A stretch of 48,585 bases of DNA from Pseudomonadota bacterium (GTDB lineage Bacteria > Pseudomonadota > Alphaproteobacteria > Rhizobiales > Hyphomicrobiaceae). Position numbers and translations under genes: made by a program. Of the stretch, positions 1 to 11,354 are shown piece by piece; the stretch's first letter is position 1, and each line of letters begins with the position of its first letter. Location of the stretch: NCBI GenBank assembly GCA_023405815.1, contig JAEXXM010000013.1, positions 1 through 48,585 on the forward strand, written 5' to 3'. The notes beneath the pieces were generated by a model, which had not been told where the DNA came from, did not search any database, and saw only the letters and a list, made by a program, of their open reading frames with translations.

Positions 1-718
1 CTGCGGCGACGAAGAGCTCGGTGGAATCGGCCGAGGCCACGAGACGGAACAGCGGGCGCAGCAGCGCCGTGCCCACCAAGGCGATCACCCCGATGACGAA
101 CACGGCCTGACCGAATGCCTGGGCGAGGCCGCCAATCAGGCTGCCCTCATGCTCGGGACCGAGGATGGAGACGAGGAACAGCAGGGGGACGACGGCCAGA
201 TCCTGCATGAGCAGAATGGCGAAGGACGTGCGCCCCGTCGTGGTGCTGAGGCGCCCATTGCGCGACAGGACCTCGATGACGACCGCAGTCGACGACAGCG
301 CTAGTGAAAATCCAATGATCGTCGCGGATGCCGCCTTGGCACCGAGCAGCGCGGCAATCCCGCCGATGATCAACGCCGAGATGGCAACCTGAGCCGTGCC
401 GAGGCCGAAGACGAGCCGCCGCATAGTGATGAGGCGCTTGAACGACAGCTCGAGGCCGATGATGAACAATAGGAACACGACGCCCAGCTCGGCGATGGTG
501 CCAAGCCCGCGCTCCTGCGAAACCGTGATCCACTTCAGGAACGGCACGTAACCCGTCAGGGCGCCGAGGCCGTGCGGCCCGAGGACCGCACCGGCAATGA
601 GAAAGCCGAGGATGGGACTGAGCTTGAAGCGCTGACCGAGAGGCACGAGCACGGCGGCGGTCGCGAGCACGATCATCGCCTCGCGATAAACGGTGAAATC
701 GGTGCCTTCCGCTGTCAT
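1..718 (-). CDS. CPA2 family monovalent cation:proton antiporter, N-terminal part (C-terminus beyond window)
   Basis: The reading frame is open from an ATG at 716-718 to the left window edge, giving about 239 residues of a multi-spanning membrane protein. Reading the codons gives a first helix near residues 14-30, then FLIAGAVLGPHGLG, then ELGVVFLLFIIGLELS, then SLALSSTAVVIEVL and LLMQDLAVVPLLFLVS. These blocks in this order are typical of the KefB/KefC and Na+/H+ exchanger domain of the CPA2 family, including the conserved acidic residue in the QDLAVVP segment. Known members exchange K+ or Na+ for H+ across the inner membrane. Whether it carries a C-terminal TrkA-N (RCK) domain, as KefB/C do, cannot be seen because that part lies outside the window. 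It lies 115 bp downstream of alaS on the same strand. The ion specificity is unknown. Confidence 0.9.
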   Translation of the reverse strand, partial: MTAEGTDFTVYREAMIVLATAAVLVPLGQRFKLSPILGFLIAGAVLGPHGLGALTGYVPFLKWITVSQERGLGTIAELGVVFLLFIIGLELSFKRLITMRRLVFGLGTAQVAISALIIGGIAALLGAKAASATIIGFSLALSSTAVVIEVLSRNGRLSTTTGRTSFAILLMQDLAVVPLLFLVSILGPEHEGSLIGGLAQAFGQAVFVIGVIALVGTALLRPLFRLVASADSTELFVAA

Positions 719-833
719 TGCCTCTCCCGCTCATGGTCGAGCACAGTACTTAGACTCTGCGCGCGCCCCTTGCGGACGATCAATAGCAGAAACATCCCCG
801 CAATTGAGGCGCGAGGATCGCTCGGCCCGATGA

Positions 834-3506
<2,673 letters not shown>

Positions 3507-3645
3507 GGGTCGCTTTCGGGAAATGGCGCCTTGAGGCCCCGCCGATAAGGCATGGGCCCGATTTGCAGGCGTTATCCGTCGCGGATCGGACGGCTCCGTG
3601 TCAAGCGCCTGCGGCGCTTTCTACCGCACGAGATCGTCTGGGACA

Positions 3646-3739
3646 CGTCATCCCGGGGCTCGTTCGTCCCCGGGATCGATCCGTCCGCTGGCCCTTAGCA
3701 GCTTAAGGCCGGATCCCGGCAACGAGTGCCGGGATGACG
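3646..3739. repeat. Palindromic dispersed repeat, 94 bp, GTCATCC/GGATGAC ends
   Basis: The element starts with CGTCATCCCGG and ends with its exact reverse complement CCGGGATGACG. Inside is a further short hairpin (CCCGGGG... CCCCGGG around 3652-3674). It lies in the spacer between the recA stop and the alaS start. Its termini match those of the elements at 7488-7639 and 31009-31373. In RNA it would fold into a strong hairpin and could influence readthrough from recA into alaS (inference). Confidence 0.75.
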
Positions 3740-3750
3740 GCGACCGCGGA

Positions 3751-4899
3751 TCAGCGCTTGGCGCGGGCCGGCTTCTTGGCGCCGTCGTCCGCGTCGGGGA
3801 GCACGCCGTCCTCGTCCGGCACCTCGCCGTCGGCATCGGCCTGCTCCTCGATCAGGAGCTTGTCGACGATGAGGCCGGCATTCTGGCGGATCGCCTTCTC
3901 GATGGCATGGGCGATCTTCGGATTCTCCTTGAGGAACGCCTTGGCGTTCTCGCGGCCCTGGCCGATGCGCTCGCCGTCATAGGAGAACCAGGCGCCCGAC
4001 TTCTCGACCACGCCCACCTTGGAGCCGAGGTCGATCAATTCGCCCACCTTGGAGATGCCCTCGCCGTACATGATGTCGAACTCGACCTGCTTGAACGGGG
4101 GAGCGACCTTGTTCTTGACGACCTTGACGCGGGTCTGGTTGCCGACGACCTCCTCGCGCTCCTTGATCTGGCCTATGCGGCGGATGTCGAGGCGCACGGA
4201 GGAATAGAACTTCAGGGCGTTGCCGCCGGTGGTCGTCTCCGGGTTGCCGAACATAACGCCGATCTTCATGCGGATCTGGTTGATGAAGATGACCATGCAG
4301 CGGGTCTTGGAAATGGAAGCCGTCAGCTTGCGCAGCGCCTGACTCATCAGGCGCGCCTGGGCGCCCATGGTCATGTCGCCCATCTCGCCTTCGAGCTCGG
4401 CCTTGGGGGTCAGGGCGGCGACGCTGTCGACGACTACGACATCGATCGCACCCGAGTTTACCAGCGTATTGGTGATCTCGAGCGCCTGCTCGCCGGCGTC
4501 GGGCTGAGAGACGAGCAGGTCCTCGATCTTCACGCCGAGCTTCTTGGCATAGGTCGGATCGAGCGCGTGCTCGGCGTCGACGAACGCGCAGGTGCCGCCC
4601 TTCTTCTGGGATTCGGCGATCACCTGCAGGGCGAGCGTGGTCTTGCCGGAGGATTCGGGCCCGTAGATCTCGACCACGCGGCCGCGCGGCAGGCCGCCGA
4701 TGCCGAGGGCGATGTCGAGGCCGAGGGAGCCGGTCGAGATCGCCTCGATATCCATCGAGCGCTCGTTGGCGCCGAGGCGCATGATCGAGCCCTTACCGAA
4801 GTTCTTGTCGATCAGCTCCAGGGCATGCGCCAGCGCCTGCGCCTTGTTCTTGTCCATCGCACCCCCGTCAACGACCTTGAATTCCGGCCGGCTCGTCAT
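3751..4899 (-). CDS. recA: Recombinase RecA
   Basis: RecA forms filaments on single-stranded DNA, carries out strand exchange in recombinational repair and triggers LexA self-cleavage. The product is 382 residues from the ATG at 4897-4899, and the core is unmistakable: FGKGSIMRLG, Walker A GPESSGKTT, the CAFVDAEHALD block, DVVVVDSVAALTPKAE, loop L2 region NQIRMKIGVMFGNPETTTGGNALKFY. The C-terminus is acidic (EEQADADGEVPDEDG) as usual. An in-frame GTG at 4906-4908 would add three residues. I prefer the ATG because AGGTG sits six bases before it, and the GTG lies inside that ribosome-binding site. A LexA-box-like site lies upstream at 4950-4964. alaS follows downstream. Confidence 0.98.
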   Translation of the reverse strand: MTSRPEFKVVDGGAMDKNKAQALAHALELIDKNFGKGSIMRLGANERSMDIEAISTGSLGLDIALGIGGLPRGRVVEIYGPESSGKTTLALQVIAESQKKGGTCAFVDAEHALDPTYAKKLGVKIEDLLVSQPDAGEQALEITNTLVNSGAIDVVVVDSVAALTPKAELEGEMGDMTMGAQARLMSQALRKLTASISKTRCMVIFINQIRMKIGVMFGNPETTTGGNALKFYSSVRLDIRRIGQIKEREEVVGNQTRVKVVKNKVAPPFKQVEFDIMYGEGISKVGELIDLGSKVGVVEKSGAWFSYDGERIGQGRENAKAFLKENPKIAHAIEKAIRQNAGLIVDKLLIEEQADADGEVPDEDGVLPDADDGAKKPARAKR

Positions 4900-4949
4900 G
4901 TCGTTCACCTATATGGCAAGGCAGCTGCGTTCTCAATTTCGACTCGAAT

Positions 4950-4964
4950 GTACACTTTTTGTTC
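4950..4964 (-). promoter_or_regulatory. Candidate LexA (SOS) box of recA, one base off consensus
   Basis: On the plus strand the bases read GTAC-N7-GTTC. On the recA strand this is GAAC-N7-GTAC, about 50 bp before the start codon. The alphaproteobacterial LexA box is GTTC-N7-GTTC (or GAAC-N7-GAAC), so seven of eight fixed bases match. No perfect copy is present between 4900 and 5058. The position suits an SOS operator, but binding is inferred. Confidence 0.5.
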
Positions 4965-5058
4965 TTGTTGGTCCAGCCGGCGTTAATCGCTTGTTAGGCG
5001 ACTGCGTTAGGCGGGCCGTAACACCCGGGGAGCGAGGCTGTCGGGTACGCCGGTCGCC

Positions 5059-5361
5059 GTGAGTATCAGTTCCGTGTTCCGCGTCATGTCCATCGCCGCC
5101 AGTGGAATGGCCGCCCAGAGCCGGCGGATCGAGGCCGCAGCGCGGTCGATCGCCTCCATGGGCACGGCGCAGTCCAATGCCGCGGGCGCGACCGGCGCAC
5201 CGCCGGTGCGCATCGGCGCCCTCCCCGTCGGCGATCCGATCGAAAGCGTGGTGACGCTGATCGAGGCCGAGCAGGCCTACCGCATGAACGCCGCCGTCCT
5301 AAAGACCGCCGACGATATGCTCGGCACCCTCCTCGACGCCGTCGATCCCGACGAGAAATAA
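5059..5361 (+). CDS. FlgC-like short flagellar rod-domain protein
   Basis: A 100-residue protein starting at GTG 5059 (an in-frame ATG lies at 5086). The N-terminus MSIAASGMAAQSRRIEAAARSIAS resembles the flagellar rod and hook N-terminal helix (consensus ASGMxAQxxRxxxxxxNIAN). The C-terminus VVTLIEAEQAYRMNAAVLKTADDMLGTLLD resembles the FlgC/FlgG C-terminal helix. The variable middle domain of a normal FlgC (about 135-140 residues) is shortened to a Gly/Ala/Pro stretch near residues 35-50. The two termini of rod proteins pack as a coiled coil, so a minimal rod-like fold is possible. No other flagellar rod genes are near; only the FliO-like gene at 10955 is flagellum-related. It is divergent from recA. 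Function is inferred from the termini alone. Confidence 0.7.
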   Translation: MSISSVFRVMSIAASGMAAQSRRIEAAARSIASMGTAQSNAAGATGAPPVRIGALPVGDPIESVVTLIEAEQAYRMNAAVLKTADDMLGTLLDAVDPDEK

Positions 5362-5486
5362 GCGGCCCTGGCCGGCGCAAGATTTCGAAATGTTTCCGGT
5401 GTGCATGGTGGCCAATTGGCCGCAAGCGCCGGCGCGCCAACGCGCTAAACTGGCTCATCCTTCAACGAGCCGATTCGCGTCCCCGG

Positions 5487-6458
5487 ATGACCGACATCGC
5501 GAAAGTGGCGGAGGAGCTGGCGGCCGAGACGGCGCCGGCCGACGCGCCAACGCCCAAAGAGGAGCCTGCGACAGAGGCCGCTCCGGCCGAAGGCGCGGGG
5601 CTCATCGGTGCGCTCGATGCCGACCAGCGCATCCGCGCCGGAGCCGAGCGCGGCGAGCGCACGCTGTGGGTGAGCGCCGTGTTCGTCACGCTCATCTATG
5701 CCGGCATCATCGCGGCGCAGATGATGAACCTCGGCGGGCTCTCCTCGCTCGAGCACGAGCTGCAACGGCAGCAGGAGGAGCGCGAGCGGCGCGGTCAGGG
5801 ATCGGAGTCGATCAGCGTCGAGATCGTGCCCGAGCCCGATTTCAAGTCGAAGACGGAGAAATGGCAGGAGGGCGCCAACGGGCCGCCGACGCCGAACCCG
5901 CCGCAGCCGCAGCAGCAGGCGGCGCTGCCGCAGCCGATGGTCGAGGAGCAGCCGCAGGAGCAGTCCGAGCAGCAGCCCACGGAAGAGAAGCCGGAGGAGA
6001 AGGAGGCCGAGAAGCCGCACGAGGGCGGACAGCCGACGCTTCCCGATCTCGAAGCGCTGCTCGATGCCGCCGCGACCGACCTGCAGGAGCAGGTCAAGGC
6101 GCACTACGACCGCAAGCCGCAGCGTCCAAGCCGCCAGCAGCAGGCGACGATGGCCGGGGGCGGCATGCAGGTGCGCGGCGTCGGCGCGGGCGGCAAATCC
6201 GACGAGTTCACCAAGAGTGTCATCAATGCCCTGATGAAGACGCGGCCTGGGCCGGTGGCGCTATGGGGGCGCGTGCTGGTGACGTTCCAGATCACGCAGC
6301 AGGGCGACCTGCTCTATGTGCGGGTCCTGCACTCGAGCGGCAACAAGGCGATGGACGATGCGGCCGTGAATGCCATCCACCGCGCCAAGTTCGTGAAGCC
6401 GCCGCCGGGGCTGTCACCGGACGCGCGCACGTACATCATCGACTACGTGTTCGGCTGA
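5487..6458 (+). CDS. TonB-like energy transduction protein
   Basis: 323 residues. An acidic, Ala/Pro/Glu-rich cytoplasmic N-terminus (1-50) leads to a single membrane helix near 60-80 (TLWVSAVFVTLIYAGIIAAQ). A long Pro/Gln/Glu-rich periplasmic spacer follows (about 120-190, with repeated PQPQQQ and EEQPQEQ-type stretches). The C-terminal domain (about 230-323) has the TonB/TolA pattern: GRVLVTFQITQQGDLLYVRVLHSSGNKAMDDAAVNAIHRAKFVKPPPG. Such proteins link the inner-membrane proton motor ExbB-ExbD (or TolQR) to outer-membrane receptors. No exbB, exbD or TonB-dependent receptor gene lies nearby. The membrane helix sits unusually far from the N-terminus (residue 60 rather than about 15-30). A small outer-membrane barrel gene follows 139 bp downstream. 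Confidence 0.85.
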   Translation: MTDIAKVAEELAAETAPADAPTPKEEPATEAAPAEGAGLIGALDADQRIRAGAERGERTLWVSAVFVTLIYAGIIAAQMMNLGGLSSLEHELQRQQEERERRGQGSESISVEIVPEPDFKSKTEKWQEGANGPPTPNPPQPQQQAALPQPMVEEQPQEQSEQQPTEEKPEEKEAEKPHEGGQPTLPDLEALLDAAATDLQEQVKAHYDRKPQRPSRQQQATMAGGGMQVRGVGAGGKSDEFTKSVINALMKTRPGPVALWGRVLVTFQITQQGDLLYVRVLHSSGNKAMDDAAVNAIHRAKFVKPPPGLSPDARTYIIDYVFG

Positions 6459-6597
6459 GGGACGCCGCTTTCGGCGCCGATCTTCCCCGACGATCCGTAG
6501 TCGGACGGCTCGGCGCGTGGCCGCAGGGTCACAACCGCAACGGATCGAATCAGACATTGTGCACAACCTGTGGGAATCCCGTCGAGGGAGGCTGGAA

Positions 6598-7482
6598 ATG
6601 CGCGTGCACGGATTCGCAACTGCCGCGTTGCTCCTCTCCGTTTGTGCCGCACAGGCCGACGGATTTCAGACGACCGTGACGCCGATCAAGCCGGGGCCAA
6701 GCGGCTGGCGGTTCCAGTATACGCCGTATGCGTGGCTGCCATGGATCAGCGGCGATGCCACCGTCAGGGGGCGCGACTTTTCCATCGATCAGAACCCGGC
6801 GCAGGTGCTGGGGTCGCTCGACTTCGCCTACATGAGCTACCAGGAGGCGCGGCGCGGGGCGATCACGCTCTATTCCGACGTCCTCTATACCGACAACGGC
6901 CAGTCCGACAGCTTCGCCAGATCGCGGCAGTTCTCGCGGCACGTTTCAGGCTCGCTCGGCGCGGCGCTGTCTGCCGACTACAGGCAGTGGATCGTCGAGT
7001 TCGGCGGCATGTACGAGACCAACCGCTGGCGGCTGGCGCCGGGTCCCGGCGAGGCCGACACGACGCTCGATCTGCTGGCGGGCGGCCGCTACTGGCACCA
7101 AGAGCTGAACGTCGACGTCGCTCTCGCGGGCACGCTCAACATCGACGGCCTCATCATCAGGGGCGACAGGGCGCTGGCGCGCTCGGGCGGCGTCGACTGG
7201 GTCGACCCGTTCATCGGCGCGCGCATGACGTATCGCCACAGCCCGACGGATTCATTCGTCGTGCGCGGCGACATCGGCGGCTTCGGGTGGGGCAGCAAGT
7301 TCACGTGGCAGACGATCGCCACGTACAATTTCTATCTCGGCTCGCACGCCGCGATCGATTTCGACGGGTATCTCGGCTATCGCGCGCTGTCGGTCGACTA
7401 CGTCGAGGAAGGCGCCGCCGACCGCTACGAGTTCGACGTCATCCAGCAGGGGCCCGTGGTGGGCATCACCGGGAAGTTCTAA
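6598..7482 (+). CDS. Outer-membrane beta-barrel protein, unknown role
   Basis: 294 residues from the ATG at 6598, which has a GGGAGG ribosome-binding site 5-6 bases upstream and opens a signal peptide (MRVHGFATAALLLSVCAAQA-DG). The frame stays open upstream, but a longer start would bury the signal. The mature chain shows alternating, aromatic-rich strands (WRFQYTPYAWLPWISGDATV, AITLYSDVLYTDN, DLLAGGRYWHQELN, DSFVVRGDIGGFGWGSKFTWQTIATYNFYLG) and ends in VVGITGKF. The terminal phenylalanine is the usual outer-membrane insertion signal. The pattern fits an 8- to 12-strand barrel. I cannot assign a substrate. A palindromic repeat begins six bases after its stop codon and may act as its 3' hairpin. 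Confidence 0.8.
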   Translation: MRVHGFATAALLLSVCAAQADGFQTTVTPIKPGPSGWRFQYTPYAWLPWISGDATVRGRDFSIDQNPAQVLGSLDFAYMSYQEARRGAITLYSDVLYTDNGQSDSFARSRQFSRHVSGSLGAALSADYRQWIVEFGGMYETNRWRLAPGPGEADTTLDLLAGGRYWHQELNVDVALAGTLNIDGLIIRGDRALARSGGVDWVDPFIGARMTYRHSPTDSFVVRGDIGGFGWGSKFTWQTIATYNFYLGSHAAIDFDGYLGYRALSVDYVEEGAADRYEFDVIQQGPVVGITGKF

Positions 7483-7487
7483 CCGGG

Positions 7488-7639
7488 TCTGTCATCCCGG
7501 AGGCGGCGAGCAGCGCGAGCCGCTATCCGGGATCCAGCACAAGGTGCGGCGAGGCGTCGTTATAGGGAGCTTCGCACTCTCTTCTCCTGGGTCCCGGGTC
7601 TTGCTCCGGCCTTGCCGTCGCTTCGCCCGGGATGACAGA
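7488..7639. repeat. Palindromic dispersed repeat, 152 bp, GTCATCC/GGATGAC ends
   Basis: Perfect 13-bp terminal inverted repeats: TCTGTCATCCCGG at 7488-7500 and its reverse complement at 7627-7639. Internal sub-repeats include CGCTATCCGGGATCCAG near 7521-7537 and CTGGGTCCCGGG near 7587-7598. No coding frame inside looks real. It fills the gap between the convergent barrel gene and the small exported-protein gene. The ends match those of 3646-3739 and 31009-31373, so I treat the three as one family. Confidence 0.75.
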
Positions 7640-7643
7640 CGGC

Positions 7644-8102
7644 TTACTCCGTCGCCTGGAGGGGTTGCCAGGAGGGGTCGTCGAACTCGGTGGGGTAGCG
7701 GGCCAGAGCAGCGTCGACGCGGCCGAGGCCGTCGATGGCCGTCGCGCCCTCGGTCGGGTGCGCCACCGCGCCGAGCCCCGTCACGATCTCCTCCAGCAGC
7801 GCCTTGAGCTTGCCCTGCGCCTCGCCGGAGAGGTTCGTCGTCGCCAGGATCTTGTCGGCCTCGACCTTCACCTGCGCTGCAAAGCGCTGCGCGTGATCGG
7901 GCGGCATGCGCCGGTGGGTGACGAGCGAGTGGTTGGTGCGCACGATGTCGCGGATCGTCGCCATGCCCTTCTGCACGGCGGCATCGGTCGGCAGCGGCGC
8001 GATGGCGAAGCCGGCGCGCGGGACGATCTTCTCGGCGGACAGGGCCGGACATGCCAGCAGAGTGCCGAGCAGCAGCAGTGCGCAAAATCGCGAGACGGTC
8101 AT
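7644..8102 (-). CDS. Small exported protein of unknown function
   Basis: 152 residues. A signal peptide (MTVSRFCALLLLGTLLACPALSA-EK) is followed by a mostly helical chain with no CXXCH haem motif: DAAVQKGMATIRDIVRTNHSLVTHRRM, QRFAAQVKVEADKILATTNLSGEAQGKLKALLEEIVTGLGAV. The helical pattern recalls four-helix periplasmic proteins of the cytochrome c-prime type, but the haem-binding cysteines are absent, so no cofactor is claimed. It starts 16 bp after the cckA stop on the same strand and is probably transcribed with cckA. The gene ends next to the 152-bp repeat. Function is unknown. Confidence 0.75.
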   Translation of the reverse strand: MTVSRFCALLLLGTLLACPALSAEKIVPRAGFAIAPLPTDAAVQKGMATIRDIVRTNHSLVTHRRMPPDHAQRFAAQVKVEADKILATTNLSGEAQGKLKALLEEIVTGLGAVAHPTEGATAIDGLGRVDAALARYPTEFDDPSWQPLQATE

Positions 8103-8118
8103 CCGAGCCTAGCCCCCA

Positions 8119-10701
<2,583 letters not shown>

Positions 10702-10846
10702 GGGCCATGTACTCTGTACGCATTACACACAACAAGCTTCGCACCCGATTTTTACCGCCACGCGCTGGCTGAAATGCCCGTATTTTCTGGCGTGACTGAG
10801 GTCTCGGGTTGCGGCGCTTTACCCGTCAACAGTTCGATCATTAGGG

Positions 10847-10861
10847 TTAAAATCGCCTAAA
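10847..10861. promoter_or_regulatory. Weak candidate CtrA box in the cckA/fliO-like divergent region
   Basis: The bases read TTAA-N7-TAAA, against the CtrA consensus TTAA-N7-TTAA, one mismatch. The site lies between the divergent cckA and fliO-like genes. Flagellar genes and parts of the CckA-CtrA circuit are known CtrA targets in Caulobacter. A one-mismatch site can occur by chance, so this is only a pointer. Confidence 0.25.
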
Positions 10862-10954
10862 CTTACCGCTATACCCGGAAGCGGCGCCGAGCGACGCAGA
10901 CGCGCCACTCGAAAGTGGCAACAATCTGCGCGCCTTACACTCGCGAAGTGAGAA

Positions 10955-11302
10955 ATGACGGAAGTTCTGCTGCGCGTCCTCGTCGTTGCATTCGTGGCTG
11001 CCGCTATCGTTGCGGTGGCGGTCATCGTGCGCAAAATGATGCAAGGTCCCGGGCTCACGGGTCTGCTTGCACCGAAGAAGTCGCAGAGGCGTCTCGACGT
11101 CGTCGAGCAGACGGTGATCGATGCCAAGCGCCGTCTCGTGCTCATTCGCCGGGACAACGTCGAGCATCTCGTCATGACGGGCGGTCCCGTCGACATCGTG
11201 ATCGAAAGCGGAATCGGTGCGGCGCAATCCGCGACGGAGTCAAAGACCACAACTTCGACGCGCTCGCAGCCGCCGCACCCGCTCGGGCTTGCAGCCGAGT
11301 AG
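10955..11302 (+). CDS. FliO-like flagellar biosynthesis membrane protein
   Basis: 115 residues from ATG 10955. One N-terminal membrane helix (about 5-26, LLRVLVVAFVAAAIVAVAVIV) is followed by a small cytoplasmic beta domain (about 44-90) containing RRLDVVEQTVIDAKRRLVLIRRDNVEHLVMTGGPVDIVIESGI. The pattern 'RRLVLIRRDNVEHLxMxGGPxDxVxE' is typical of the alphaproteobacterial FliO family. FliO helps assemble the FliPQR core of the flagellar export gate. The tail is Ser/Thr/Pro-rich. It stands alone without fliP, fliQ or fliR and is divergent from cckA, a pairing I recall from other alphaproteobacteria. The mscS-type gene starts 52 bp downstream and may be co-transcribed. Confidence 0.8.
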   Translation: MTEVLLRVLVVAFVAAAIVAVAVIVRKMMQGPGLTGLLAPKKSQRRLDVVEQTVIDAKRRLVLIRRDNVEHLVMTGGPVDIVIESGIGAAQSATESKTTTSTRSQPPHPLGLAAE

Positions 11303-11354
11303 CATTCGCCGTCAAAGCATCGCCGTTTTTTCGTTCCCAGCTCTGAGGTTCTTG

